DNA from: VXMT01 sp965204835
Lineage (GTDB): Bacteria; Chloroflexota; Dehalococcoidia; UBA2979
Length of the DNA stretch: 64,000 nt
Direction: 5' to 3'
Assembly (NCBI GenBank): GCA_965204835.1
Contig: OZ242017.1
Span: 124,001 to 188,000, forward strand
Shown: piece after piece, positions 7,332 through 15,885 of the stretch
Layout of the letters: every line of letters starts with the position of its first letter
Numbering within the stretch: position 1 is the first letter of the stretch
Notes under the pieces: generated by a model
Databases searched by the model: none
What the model was told of the DNA's origin: nothing
Seen by the model: only the letters and a program-made list of their open reading frames with translations
Position numbers and translations under genes: made by a program

Positions 7332-8102
7332 ATGACGTTCTGGGACGGCAAGGTCGCCGTGGTCACCGGCGGGGGCGGCGGCATCGGCCGCGCGAGCGCG
7401 CTGCTCTTCGTCGAGCGCGGCGCGCGCGTCGTCATCGCCGACCTCAAGGAGGACGGCGGCCACGCGACCGTCGAGCTGGCCGGCGGCGCGGAGCACGCCA
7501 CGTTCGTGCGCGCCGACACCACGTCGGTCGACGACGTCGCGGCGCTCATGGACGGCGCGGCCGGCGCGTACGGGCGCATCGACGCGCTCATCAACAACGC
7601 CGCGATCATCGAGCGCTTCGACAGCATCGAGGACGAGCCCGTGGAGCGCTTCCGGCGCGTGATCGACATCAACCTCAACGGGCTCTTCATCTGCTCGAAG
7701 GCGGCCGTCCCGCACCTGCGCGCACAGGGCGGCGGGGTGATCGTGAACATGTCGTCGATGGGGGCCGTGGGCGGGGCGAACATCCTCGCCTACTCCTCGG
7801 CCAAGGCGGGCGTGCTGGCGCTCACGCGCGGCCTCTCCCAGCAGCTCGCGGCCGACGGCATCCGCGTCAACGCGATCATGCCGGGGCTCGTCGAGACACC
7901 GATGACCGTCGACGGCCCCGCGATCGCGCGGGCGCGGCGCGAGGACCTCCCGGTGTTCGCGCCGGAGGAGATGGCGCGCGCCGTCGCCTACGCCGCGGAG
8001 CACGAGGAGCTGACGGGCGCGTGCCTCCAGTACATGCACGCGCCGGACGGGCCGCGCTTCGCGCGCATGGAGCCGTGGACGTGGGAGCCGCTGGAGCTGT
8101 AG
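7332..8102 (+). CDS. short-chain dehydrogenase/reductase (SDR)
   Basis: Classical SDR of 256 residues. The coenzyme-binding TGGGGGIG is at 12-19, an Asp at the end of the second strand (VIADLK) suggests NAD(H), NNAA is near residue 87, and the catalytic Ser and Tyr-x3-Lys (YSSAKAG) are near 140-157. The substrate cannot be read from the sequence. The next gene is an acyl-CoA dehydrogenase with the same ribosome site (GGAGGTCCGC), so a fatty acid or related catabolic role is plausible. A GGAGG site precedes the ATG. Confidence 0.92.
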   Translation: MTFWDGKVAVVTGGGGGIGRASALLFVERGARVVIADLKEDGGHATVELAGGAEHATFVRADTTSVDDVAALMDGAAGAYGRIDALINNAAIIERFDSIEDEPVERFRRVIDINLNGLFICSKAAVPHLRAQGGGVIVNMSSMGAVGGANILAYSSAKAGVLALTRGLSQQLAADGIRVNAIMPGLVETPMTVDGPAIARARREDLPVFAPEEMARAVAYAAEHEELTGACLQYMHAPDGPRFARMEPWTWEPLEL

Positions 8103-8108
8103 TCGCGC

Positions 8109-8114
8109 TACACT
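8109..8114 (+). promoter_or_regulatory. -10 hexamer TACACT before acyl-CoA dehydrogenase
   Basis: TACACT lies 80 bases before the ATG at 8194 and just after the SDR stop. No -35 match stands out. It may give the dehydrogenase its own transcript. Confidence 0.3.
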
Positions 8115-8193
8115 GCGCGTCCGGCTACCGTGGCCGCGACGCGCCACGGCGCCGTCACGTGATTGCATCGAGAGAGCGATAGGGAGGTCCGCC

Positions 8194-9417
8194 ATGGACT
8201 GGGGCGACAGCCCGGAGCAGGCAGCATTCAGGGAGCAGGTCCGTGCCTTCGTGCAGGAGCGCCTGCCGGAGCACTACCGCCGCAAGGCCGAGGGCGCGCC
8301 CGACGAGTCCTGGAGCGGCGGCTGGGCGACGGACCGCGCCGGCGATGGCGAGGCGCACGACGCCGCCGTGGACTGGGCGCACGCGCTCTCCGAGCAAGGC
8401 TGGATCGCGCCGCACTGGCCGAAGGAGTTCGGCGGCGGCGGGCTCTCCTCGATGGAGCAGTTCATCTTCAACGCCGAGTTGGCGGACCTGGGCGCCCCCT
8501 CCGGCGTCGGCGGTTCCGGCGTCTCGATGCTGGGGCCGACGCTGATCGCGCACGGCTCCGACGAGCAGAAGGAGCAGTACCTCTCCGAGATCCTCACCGG
8601 CGAGGTGTCGTGGGCGCAGGGCTACTCCGAGCCGGGCGCGGGCTCGGACCTCGGCTCGCTGCAGACGCGCGCGGTGCGCGACGGCGACGAGTACGTGGTG
8701 AACGGGCAGAAGATCTGGACCTCCGGCGCGCACAACGCCGACAAGATCTTCGCGCTGGTCCGCACCGACCCGGACGCCCCGAAGCACCGCGGCATCTCGT
8801 TCCTGCTGATCGACGACATCCACACCGAGGGCCTCTCGGTGCGACCGCTGGTCAACATGTCGTGGAAGCACGGCTTCAACGAGACGTTCTTCGAGAACGT
8901 GCGCGTGCCGGTCAACATCGTGGGCGAGGAGAACCGCGGCTGGTACGTCGGCATGACGCTGCTCGACTTCGAGCGCTCCAACATCAGCGGGGCGATCGCG
9001 TCCCGCAAGGAGCTGGACCAGCTCATCGGCTACCTCAATAGCGACGAGGGCCAGGAGCGCACGCAGATGCGGCCCGGCGTCCGCACGGCGATCACGGACC
9101 GCTACATCGAGTCCGAGGTCGGGTTCAACTTCTCGTTCCGCATCGTCTCGATGCAGAACGCGGGGATCATCCCGAACTACGAGGCGTCGACGTCGAAGCT
9201 GTTCATGTCGGAGCTGGTGCAGACCACGGCGCGGACGGCGACGAAGGCGCTGGGGTTGCACGCCAACGTGTGGGCCGAGGACTCGAAGTGGACGCCGATG
9301 TACGCCTACTTCACGCACCGCTACGTGACGACGATCCCGAACACGATCGGCGGCGGCACGTCGGAGATCCAGCGCAACATCATCGCCACCCGCGGCCTGG
9401 GGCTGCCTCGCGGCTAG
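8194..9417 (+). CDS. acyl-CoA dehydrogenase family protein
   Basis: FAD-dependent alpha,beta-desaturase of acyl-CoA thioesters, 407 residues, the normal length. The FAD/substrate segment reads GYSEPGAGSDLGSLQT near residue 145, and the C-terminal signature is GGGTSEIQRNIIATRGLGLPRG-like (split here as GGGTSEIQR and NIIATRGLG). N-terminal, middle beta and C-terminal helical domains are all present. The catalytic base cannot be assigned by eye. It is probably co-expressed with the upstream SDR. A strong hairpin terminator follows. Confidence 0.93.
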   Translation: MDWGDSPEQAAFREQVRAFVQERLPEHYRRKAEGAPDESWSGGWATDRAGDGEAHDAAVDWAHALSEQGWIAPHWPKEFGGGGLSSMEQFIFNAELADLGAPSGVGGSGVSMLGPTLIAHGSDEQKEQYLSEILTGEVSWAQGYSEPGAGSDLGSLQTRAVRDGDEYVVNGQKIWTSGAHNADKIFALVRTDPDAPKHRGISFLLIDDIHTEGLSVRPLVNMSWKHGFNETFFENVRVPVNIVGEENRGWYVGMTLLDFERSNISGAIASRKELDQLIGYLNSDEGQERTQMRPGVRTAITDRYIESEVGFNFSFRIVSMQNAGIIPNYEASTSKLFMSELVQTTARTATKALGLHANVWAEDSKWTPMYAYFTHRYVTTIPNTIGGGTSEIQRNIIATRGLGLPRG

Positions 9418-9460
9418 CGGCGGGCACGCCCCGCGCTCGGGGCACGGCGACGCACAACGA

Positions 9461-9485
9461 CCGGGGGCGGCTGAGCCGCCCCCGG
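9461..9485. terminator. bidirectional hairpin between convergent genes
   Basis: The 11-bp perfect stem CCGGGGGCGGC/GCCGCCCCCGG with a TGA loop lies between the convergent acyl-CoA dehydrogenase and the minus-strand gene ending at 9514. There is no T-run, but position and symmetry suit termination from both sides. Confidence 0.65.
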
Positions 9486-9513
9486 CGCACGTTCGCGGGC
9501 TGGTCGCGACAGG

Positions 9514-10233
9514 CTAGTGCAGCTCGTCCGACTCGTGGTCGTAGACCCACGCCACGTACTGCATCCCCGCAGCCTCGCGGGCGGCGAGGAGGGCCTGCAG
9601 GCAGGCCGCCGCCGAGGCCCAGCCGTGCTGGTTGACCGCCTCGACGATGCGCTTGCCGCGCGCTGAAGCGATGGGCAGCGCGCGCTCCATCTCCTCGCCC
9701 AGGCTCTCCCACATCTCCGGCGGGTGCTCGAACTCGAAGCGCGCGTACTGCAGCGAGGCGAACTGGTTGCCGAGCGTGCCGTCACGCGTCCACTCGCCCG
9801 GAGGCGCGCGCAGGATCTCCTTGAGCGCGGCGTGACGCTGCTCGACCTCCCACTCGCGGTCCAGGCCGAGATCCGCAATGGCTGACTCCGCCTCGGGCGC
9901 CATCACCACCTCACGCAGCATCGTGCGCACCGGGCCAGCGCCGCGCGCGGCCTGCCGGCCGCGGGGCCGCCGCACCTCCGGGTAGCGGTCGAGGCGCTGA
10001 CGGACGTGCTGCAACGCGACCGCGAGCACATGGGGGATGGCGTGCGTGGGCAGGTTCTCGTGGACCTCGATCTGCACGTCGTCCTCGTCGTCGGCCCAGC
10101 GCACGTTGGAGAACGACTCGCCCTCGAAGCCCTCGATGACGAGCTCGCGCTCGGCCTCGTCGCGCACGCGCGCGCTGAGCTCCTCGTAGAGCCCGTCCAG
10201 TGCATCCCCGATGTCACGGCCGTTGACGTTCAT
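9514..10233 (-). CDS. conserved protein of unknown function
   Basis: The 239-residue soluble protein has no domain I can name. Residues 60-85 read HAIPHVLAVALQHVRQRLDRYP. This looks like the HVLAHELxHxxxxxxGYP zinc-peptidase helix seen in some uncharacterised families, but with the HE pair lost; this resemblance is inference. An acidic region (WADDEDDVQIEVHENLP) precedes it. Its start overlaps the stop of the glycosylase gene by 4 bases (ATGA), so the two are translationally coupled. Confidence 0.75.
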   Translation of the reverse strand: MNVNGRDIGDALDGLYEELSARVRDEAERELVIEGFEGESFSNVRWADDEDDVQIEVHENLPTHAIPHVLAVALQHVRQRLDRYPEVRRPRGRQAARGAGPVRTMLREVVMAPEAESAIADLGLDREWEVEQRHAALKEILRAPPGEWTRDGTLGNQFASLQYARFEFEHPPEMWESLGEEMERALPIASARGKRIVEAVNQHGWASAAACLQALLAAREAAGMQYVAWVYDHESDELH

Positions 10234-11084
10234 GCCTGCTTCCTCCGTGTTGCCCCCACCGGCCGCCGTTCGAGGTCGAGCGGCTGGCAGGCGAGGCAGA
10301 AGTTCGTCTCGCGTCCGCCGCTGACGCGGCCCCGGATCTCCCTATCGCAGCGCGGGCACGCCTCCCCGGTCCGTCGATGGACACGGAGGTGCTCGCGCCA
10401 CTCCTCCTTGCGTTGTTTCAGCCCGTCGGCGACCTGCGCGTCCAGGATGGGCTGCGACCACTCGAAGACGCGGCGCATCGCGCGGTACAACTCGCGACGG
10501 CCGTCATCATCGAGCGTAGCGCCCCGCCGGTGCGGGTGGAATCCCGCCTCCCACAGGATCTCGTCGGAGTAGGCGTTGCCGATGCCCGCGATGAACTGCT
10601 GGTTGGTCAGCGTGTTCTTGAGCTGCCCGCTGCGCCGCCGCATGCGCTGCACGAACTCGTCCTCCTCGATCGCGAGCGCGTCCGGCCCCAGCTCGCCGAG
10701 CTGCGGCACGGTGTCGAGGTCGTCGACGGGCACGAGGTACCAGCGGCCCATGCGCCGCTCGTCCGCGTAGCGCAGCTCGTGGCCGTCGGCGAACGAGAGC
10801 ACGACGGCGGGTGCGGGGGTGCGCTTCTCCTCGGGCTGTGCCCAGTGGAAGCGGCCCGTCAGCATCGGGTTGATGACGAGCACGCGCGCGTCGTCGCTGG
10901 TCAGCAGTAGGAACTTGCCGAGACGCCGCACGTCGACGAAGGCGTGGCCGGCGATGGTCTCGAGGTCCGCCAGGCCGGTGCGTACCAGCCACGGCTGCCG
11001 CGCGTCGACGGCCGTGACGGCGTTGCCCGGCAGCCGCGGCGCGAGGAAGCCGCGGATCGCCTCGAGGTCCGGTATCTCGGGCAT
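10230..11084 (-). CDS. Fpg/Nei family DNA glycosylase
   Basis: Base-excision repair glycosylase/AP lyase acting on oxidised bases. The N-terminus MPEIPDLEAIR supplies the catalytic Pro2 and Glu3; the lysine loop RRLGKFLLL and helix-two-turn-helix (QFIAGIGNAYSDEILWEAGFHP, split) are present. The C-terminal zinc finger has CPRC and CLAC. At 284 residues it is the normal length. The exact substrate class (Fpg or Nei) is not decided. I chose the ATG at 11084 because Pro2 must be exposed; an upstream in-frame start would bury it. It lies 5 bases after pheA. Confidence 0.9.
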   Translation of the reverse strand: MPEIPDLEAIRGFLAPRLPGNAVTAVDARQPWLVRTGLADLETIAGHAFVDVRRLGKFLLLTSDDARVLVINPMLTGRFHWAQPEEKRTPAPAVVLSFADGHELRYADERRMGRWYLVPVDDLDTVPQLGELGPDALAIEEDEFVQRMRRRSGQLKNTLTNQQFIAGIGNAYSDEILWEAGFHPHRRGATLDDDGRRELYRAMRRVFEWSQPILDAQVADGLKQRKEEWREHLRVHRRTGEACPRCDREIRGRVSGGRETNFCLACQPLDLERRPVGATRRKQA

Positions 11085-11089
11085 GGTGC

Positions 11090-11926
11090 TCAGGCCTCGT
11101 CGGGCTCGGCCCAGCGGGGGTAGGAGCCGAGCACGCGCAGCCACTGCGCCTGCGCCTCCGTCGCCGCCAGCGCCTCGGCGACGGGGCCGTCACGGCGGTG
11201 GCCCTGCAGGTCGAGGAGGAAGACGTACGTCCCGAGCGCGATCCGCGTCGGCCGCGACTCGATGTGGGTGAGGTTCAGGCCCCGGTCGGCGAACTCCTGC
11301 ATCACCGAGACCAGCGTACCGGGCCGGTCGTGCGCCGTCGTGAAGGCGATCGAGGTCTTGTCGTCGCCGGTGGGCTCGTGGTCGTAGGGCGCGAGCACGA
11401 CGAACCGCGTCAGGTTGCCGTGCTCGTCGGCGATGTCGTCGGCGAGCACGGCGGCGCCGTAGATCGAGGCCGCCCGTGCGGTGCTCACGGCCAGCGCGCC
11501 CGGCTCCGCCAGGGCCGACTCGATGGCCGCGGCGGTGGAAAGCGCGGCCTGGGGCCGCGCGGCGGGGGCGAGCTGCGCGAGCGTCTCGCGGCACTGCGCG
11601 AGCGCCTGCGGGTGCGAGTAGACGACGGTCGCCGACGCGGGGTCCGTGCCTGCCGCCGCGACCAGCGCGTGGCGGATCGGCAGCACCGTCTCGCCGTAGA
11701 TGCGGAGGCCGAAGTCGGCGCGCAGCAGCATGTCCACGGTCTCGCGCACCGACCCCTCGATGGAGTTCTCGATGGCGCAGACGGCCACGTCGGCCTCGCC
11801 GTCGTGGACGGCGCGCGTGGCGGCGGCGACGCTCGCGACCGGGAGCAACTCGGCGTCCGGGTCGTAGCCGACGGCGGCGGCCTCGGTGTTGGTGCCGCGC
11901 GGCCCGAGGTACGCGAGGCGCACCAT
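11090..11926 (-). CDS. pheA: prephenate dehydratase
   Basis: Converts prephenate to phenylpyruvate in phenylalanine synthesis. Residues 1-180 form the periplasmic-binding-like PDT domain (LAYLGPRGTNTEAA, AVCAIENSIEGSV with the conserved motif). A C-terminal ACT domain from about 195 carries the Phe-binding ESRPTR motif, so feedback inhibition is expected. There is no chorismate mutase domain. Its ATG overlaps the stop of the upstream trkA gene (TGATG), with GAGG seven bases before the start. Confidence 0.94.
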   Translation of the reverse strand: MVRLAYLGPRGTNTEAAAVGYDPDAELLPVASVAAATRAVHDGEADVAVCAIENSIEGSVRETVDMLLRADFGLRIYGETVLPIRHALVAAAGTDPASATVVYSHPQALAQCRETLAQLAPAARPQAALSTAAAIESALAEPGALAVSTARAASIYGAAVLADDIADEHGNLTRFVVLAPYDHEPTGDDKTSIAFTTAHDRPGTLVSVMQEFADRGLNLTHIESRPTRIALGTYVFLLDLQGHRRDGPVAEALAATEAQAQWLRVLGSYPRWAEPDEA

Positions 11927-12621
11927 CACAGCACCTCGTCGATCTCGCGCAGCGGCTCGTCGGGGCTCCGCACCAGCTCGCGCATAGCGGGCTCGGACTC
12001 CTGCCCGATGACCGCGATGATCTCGTCGCCCGCCCGCAGCACCGTGTCGCCGTCGGGCACCCGCGACTGGTCGCCGCTCACGACGAGCGAGATCACGGCG
12101 TCGTCCGGCAGGTCGAGGTCGCGCAGCGCGACCCCGGCCGCGCGCGACTGCGGCTGCACGTGCAGGTCGACGACCTCCAGGCCGGAGGCGCGCAGCTGCA
12201 GCAGCGGGATGAACGAGTGCGCCGGCAGGTCCGCCTCGATCTGCGCGAGCACGGCGGACGCCGCCGAGACGGTCGACTCGATGCCGAGGGTCTGGAAGAG
12301 CCGCTCGTTGCGGGGGTTGTTGACCCGGGCGATGGTCCGCGCGACGCCGAAGCGGTGCTGCGCGACCTGGCAGGCGATCAGGTTGTGCGAGTCGTCGCCG
12401 GTGACCGCGATGAGGATGTCGGCGCGCGAGGCGCCGATCGACTCCAGGAACGAGACCTCGGTGCCGTCGCCGTGTACGCAGAGCTCGCCGAGCTCGTCGC
12501 GCAGGACCTCGGCGCGGCCGCGGTCGTTCTCGACGAGCAGGATCTCGTAGTCGGCGTGGCTGTAGAGCTCAAGGGCGAGGCCGTAGCCGACGTTGCCCGC
12601 ACCGATGATGATGATGTACAT
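11926..12621 (-). CDS. TrkA-type K+ regulator with RCK-N and RCK-C domains
   Basis: The 231-residue cytosolic protein has an N-terminal RCK Rossmann domain (YIIIIGAGNVGYGLALEL, acidic LLVEND at strand two for NAD) and a C-terminal TrkA-C domain from about residue 145. Such proteins gate TrkH/KtrB-type potassium channels. No channel subunit is in this window. A second, shorter TrkA-N protein lies 17 bases upstream on the same strand, then UspA, so the three probably act in one ion or stress response. Confidence 0.88.
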   Translation of the reverse strand: MYIIIIGAGNVGYGLALELYSHADYEILLVENDRGRAEVLRDELGELCVHGDGTEVSFLESIGASRADILIAVTGDDSHNLIACQVAQHRFGVARTIARVNNPRNERLFQTLGIESTVSAASAVLAQIEADLPAHSFIPLLQLRASGLEVVDLHVQPQSRAAGVALRDLDLPDDAVISLVVSGDQSRVPDGDTVLRAGDEIIAVIGQESEPAMRELVRSPDEPLREIDEVL

Positions 12622-12638
12622 CGCGCCGTCCTCGCCCC

Positions 12639-13043
12639 TCAGTTCGTGCCGAGCAGCGCGTTGATCGCGAGGTCGGCGCTGATGCGCGTCGGGCTGAACG
12701 TGCGCAGGCCCAGCGCGCCGAAGAGCTCGGCGCGCAGCGGGTCGTAGACGCGCGTCACGACGGTCTCGACGTTGAAGAGGTGGCGGGCCATCTGGCTGGC
12801 CATGAGGTTGCGGTTGTCGCCCTGCGTGAGCGCGATGAAGGCGTCGGCCTCGCGCACCCCGGCGGCGACGAGGGTGCGGTCGTCGATCCCCGACCCGCGC
12901 AGGCGCTCCCCGCCGAAGCTGCCGGGCAGGCGCCGGAACGCCTGCGTGTCGAGGTCGATGATCGTCACGTCGTGCCCCTCGGCGTCGAGGCGCGCCGCGA
13001 CCGTCGAGCCAACGCGGCCGCAGCCCATGATCACGACCTTCAC
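12639..13043 (-). CDS. short TrkA-N (RCK) protein
   Basis: The 134-residue product is an RCK-N domain alone: KVVIMGCGRVGSTVAARL at the N-terminus and IIDLDTQAF at strand two. It ends where a TrkA-C domain would begin. The GTG at 13043 places the glycine-rich loop at the very N-terminus, as in its family; the long open frame upstream is GC-driven. It may pair with the full RCK protein encoded just downstream to make a mixed gating ring. Confidence 0.85.
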   Translation of the reverse strand: MKVVIMGCGRVGSTVAARLDAEGHDVTIIDLDTQAFRRLPGSFGGERLRGSGIDDRTLVAAGVREADAFIALTQGDNRNLMASQMARHLFNVETVVTRVYDPLRAELFGALGLRTFSPTRISADLAINALLGTN

Positions 13044-13068
13044 GGCCGCACCGCCGCGTGCGCGCGGC

Positions 13069-13533
13069 TCATCGCGCCGCCGCCTGCTCGGCGGGCGAGT
13101 AGCGGAACAGCCACACCTCGCACGGCGCGTTGGCCAGCACGTACTCGGGCAGCCGGCCGAGCCGGAACCGCCCGTACGGGCGGTGGTAGTCCACGCCGAC
13201 GACGATGGCGTCGGTGCCGTCCTCGATCGCCTCGTCGACCACGGCATGGCCGGCCTGGCGCGCCTGGCACATCGAGGCGTCGACTTCGACCTTGTGGTCG
13301 CGGCCGATCTGCTCGGCCTGCGTGAGGATGTCCTCGCCACGGTCGAACGCGGCGCGCATGTCGGCGTCGAGGGGGAGCGTGCGGGGCACCTCGATGACGA
13401 AGAGGGCGGCGACGTCCGAGCGGTGCAGGCGGGCGACGTCGCAGGTGGCTGCGAGTGCGGCGTAGGAGGCGGCGGAGCCGTCGACGGGGACGAGGTAGCG
13501 TCCGACGTGCCGTAGCGGCTCCAGCTTGGCCAT
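13069..13533 (-). CDS. universal stress protein (UspA family)
   Basis: The 154-residue Usp-fold protein begins with the strand YLVPVDGSAASYAAL and ends with a degenerate nucleotide loop, GVDYHRPYGRFRLGRLPEYV, then APCEVWLF. In ATP-binding Usp proteins the loop is GxxGxxxxxxxxxG(S/T); here the last position is Arg, so ATP binding is uncertain. The ATG at 13533 has GAGG nine bases upstream, better than the TTG at 13542. It lies 25 bases before the trkA pair, an association seen between Usp proteins and ion transport. Confidence 0.85.
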   Translation of the reverse strand: MAKLEPLRHVGRYLVPVDGSAASYAALAATCDVARLHRSDVAALFVIEVPRTLPLDADMRAAFDRGEDILTQAEQIGRDHKVEVDASMCQARQAGHAVVDEAIEDGTDAIVVGVDYHRPYGRFRLGRLPEYVLANAPCEVWLFRYSPAEQAAAR

Positions 13534-13567
13534 GTCGCGCAACCTCGCTGTTCCGCGGCCCGGACCG

Positions 13568-13813
13568 CTAACCGGCCTGGGCCAGGCGATACCTCACGAC
13601 CGCGACCGCGAGGAAGAGCACCCCCACGAGCGTCTCGAACGAGACCAGGCTGCCGTTGTTCAGGCTCACGGCGAGCACGACGATACCGATGATCGCCGCG
13701 AGGACGGCCACGATGAGGTGTCGCCGGTCTCTCTGTGAGGTCGTGGTGTGCTCTCCATCGTCCGTGTCGCGCCCGTCCGGACGCACGGGCATGGATGCTA
13801 GGTCGCGTTCCAT
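13568..13813 (-). CDS. small two-helix membrane protein
   Basis: The 81-residue product has a polar N-terminal 30 residues and two hydrophobic helices (about LIVAVLAAIIGIVVLAVSL and LVGVLFLAVAVVRYRL). No family is recognised. It lies between the DUF4349 lipoprotein gene and uspA on the same strand with short gaps, so it is probably co-transcribed. An AGGATGG stretch upstream can serve as its ribosome site. Confidence 0.65.
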   Translation of the reverse strand: MERDLASMPVRPDGRDTDDGEHTTTSQRDRRHLIVAVLAAIIGIVVLAVSLNNGSLVSFETLVGVLFLAVAVVRYRLAQAG

Positions 13814-13825
13814 CGGCTGTCCATC

Positions 13826-14749
13826 CTATCGCGTGCGGCGGGTCAGCAGACCCCGCCGGTAGAGCACCGCCAGCACCACCGCGACGACCGGCACGATCCA
13901 CCACGAGAACGCGGCGACCGCGAGCGTCGCGCGCGCCACGACGTTGAGCGTCGCGAGCGACGCCTCCCAGCCGCCGCGCAGCGCGTCGAGCAGGCTGTCG
14001 CCGTCCGCAGGGTCGTCGGGCGGCATCGACTGCAACTCGACGCGCAGTGTCGAGAGGTCGGAGAGGGACTGGAGCAGCGCGAGGCTGCCCTGGATGCGCT
14101 CGATCTGGCCACGCGTCTGCGTGAGCCGGTCGTGGACCAGCACCACGTCGCCGACCTCGGTCGCCTCGCCGAGCAGCTCGAGGTAGGTGGACTCAACGGC
14201 GCGCAGGTTGCGGAGGTCGGACTCGAGGTCCGTGACCTCGCCGGTCACGTCCTGCGTGTTGGTCGAGATCGAGAGCACGCTCAGGGCCAGCTCTCGCAGG
14301 TCGTCGACGACGCGGTCGAAGCGGTCGGCGGGGATGCGCAGGGTGAGGCTGGCGTAGGTGAAGCGCTCCTCGTCGTCATCGCCACCGAAGCCGCCGGAGA
14401 ACGAGGAGTCGGCGACGTAGCCCCCGTGGGTCAGGGCGAGCGCCTGTGCCGCCTCGAACGCGACGCCGACGGACTCGACCTCAAGCGAGACGTAGCCGTT
14501 GCGGATGATGGTGCGGCCGAGCACGCTCGCCGACGACACGCCCTCGCCGTCGAACCCGCCGCCATCCCCGGCGTACTCGGCCGAGTCGGCGGTCGCTCGG
14601 CCCGCCGAAGACGCCACGGTCTGGGCGAACGCGGCATCCTCGTCGGTGGCGTCGCCGCCGTCGAAGCCATCATCGCCGCCGGAGCACGCGGCGAGTGAGA
14701 GGGTCAGTGCGGCGAGGACCGCCCATCCGAGGCTCGTGACGTACCCCAC
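13826..14749 (-). CDS. DUF4349 domain lipoprotein
   Basis: The protein has a signal peptide with lipobox LSLAAC, a low-complexity Gly/Asp linker, and a DUF4349 domain (about residues 85-265: RNGYVSLEVESVGVAFEAAQ, then coiled-coil-like DLESDLRNLRAVESTYLELL). A C-terminal membrane helix and basic tail follow. The family function is unknown; it is an envelope protein anchored at both ends. I chose the GTG at 14749 because GGAGG lies six bases upstream; an in-frame GTG at 14767 has no such site. It is divergent from pdxS. Confidence 0.85.
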   Translation of the reverse strand: MGYVTSLGWAVLAALTLSLAACSGGDDGFDGGDATDEDAAFAQTVASSAGRATADSAEYAGDGGGFDGEGVSSASVLGRTIIRNGYVSLEVESVGVAFEAAQALALTHGGYVADSSFSGGFGGDDDEERFTYASLTLRIPADRFDRVVDDLRELALSVLSISTNTQDVTGEVTDLESDLRNLRAVESTYLELLGEATEVGDVVLVHDRLTQTRGQIERIQGSLALLQSLSDLSTLRVELQSMPPDDPADGDSLLDALRGGWEASLATLNVVARATLAVAAFSWWIVPVVAVVLAVLYRRGLLTRRTR

Positions 14750-14864
14750 GCCGCACCTCCCACTCACACCCTCGAGGGTTCCCCATGCACGAGGGTATGC
14801 CGAGAGTACGTTCGGCGCGCGCGATCGGTTCCCTCATCCCCGTCGAGGCTCCGCCCGGACGCGA

Positions 14865-14870
14865 TACAAT
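14865..14870 (+). promoter_or_regulatory. -10 hexamer TACAAT for pdxS
   Basis: TACAAT lies 51 bases before the pdxS ATG in the divergent gap with the DUF4349 gene. No clear -35 hexamer is seen at 16-19 bases upstream. Confidence 0.45.
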
Positions 14871-14921
14871 GGCTGTGCACGAAGCGGCGCGTACCGCCGC
14901 CACACGAACGTCGGAGGGGTC

Positions 14922-15845
14922 ATGACGACCAACGGGAACATGGCGAGCGGCTCGGGCGAACAGGGCGAGACCGCCACCTGGCGCGTCAAGGCCGGGCTCG
15001 CGCAGATGCTCAAGGGCGGCGTCATCATGGACGTCGTCACCGTCGAGCACGCGCGCATCGCCGAGGAGGCAGGCGCGGTGGCCGTGATGGCGCTGGAGCG
15101 CGTCCCCAGCGACATCCGCGCGGCCGGCGGCGTCGCCCGCATGAGCCACGTCGCGCTCGTCGAGGAGATCTGCAACGCCGTGACCATCCCGGTGATGGCG
15201 AAGGCGCGCATCGGCCACTTTGTCGAGGCGCAGATCCTCGAGGCCATCGGCGTGGACTACATCGACGAGTCGGAGGTGCTGACGCCCGCCGACGAGGCGC
15301 ACCACATCAACAAGCACCCGTACCGCGTGCCGTTCGTCTGCGGCTGCCGGGACCTGGGCGAGGCCCTGCGCCGCATCGCCGAGGGCGCGGCGATGATCCG
15401 CACCAAGGGCGAGGCCGGCACCGGCGACATCGTCGAGGCCGTGCGCCACATGCGCGCCGTCCACGACGGCATCCGCCACATCACCGCGATGCGAGACGAC
15501 GAGCTGGCGAACTACGCCAAGGAGCTGGGCGCGCCGCTGGAGCTGGTACGCGAGATCAAGGAGACGGGCCGCCTGCCGGTCGTGAACTTCTCCGCCGGCG
15601 GCGTCGCGACACCCGCCGACGCGGCGCTGATGATGCAGCTGGGCGCGGACGGCGTGTTCGTCGGCTCCGGCATCTTCAAGTCCGACGAGCCCGCGAAGAT
15701 GGCCGCGGCCATCGTCCGCGCGGTGACGCACTACGCCGACCCGATGGTGCTGGCCGAGGTCTCGCGCGGCATCGGCGAGCCCATGCGTGGCCGCTCGGCC
15801 GCATCGCTCCCGGCCGAGGAGCAGCTCGCCGTGCGGGGGAACTGA
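14922..15845 (+). CDS. pdxS: pyridoxal 5'-phosphate synthase subunit PdxS
   Basis: Synthase subunit of the two-gene vitamin B6 pathway; it makes PLP from ribose 5-phosphate, glyceraldehyde 3-phosphate and ammonia supplied by PdxT. The 307-residue TIM barrel has the first catalytic lysine region (AQMLKGGVIMDVV near 28-40), PVMAKARIGHFVEAQIL near 90, and the phosphate-binding GADGVFVGSGIFKS near 245. The ATG at 14922 follows GGAGGGG. pdxT starts 40 bases after the stop. Confidence 0.97.
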   Translation: MTTNGNMASGSGEQGETATWRVKAGLAQMLKGGVIMDVVTVEHARIAEEAGAVAVMALERVPSDIRAAGGVARMSHVALVEEICNAVTIPVMAKARIGHFVEAQILEAIGVDYIDESEVLTPADEAHHINKHPYRVPFVCGCRDLGEALRRIAEGAAMIRTKGEAGTGDIVEAVRHMRAVHDGIRHITAMRDDELANYAKELGAPLELVREIKETGRLPVVNFSAGGVATPADAALMMQLGADGVFVGSGIFKSDEPAKMAAAIVRAVTHYADPMVLAEVSRGIGEPMRGRSAASLPAEEQLAVRGN

Positions 15846-15885
15846 GGGCGCCACTGCCACCCATCGCGACCCCACCGGGAGCACC

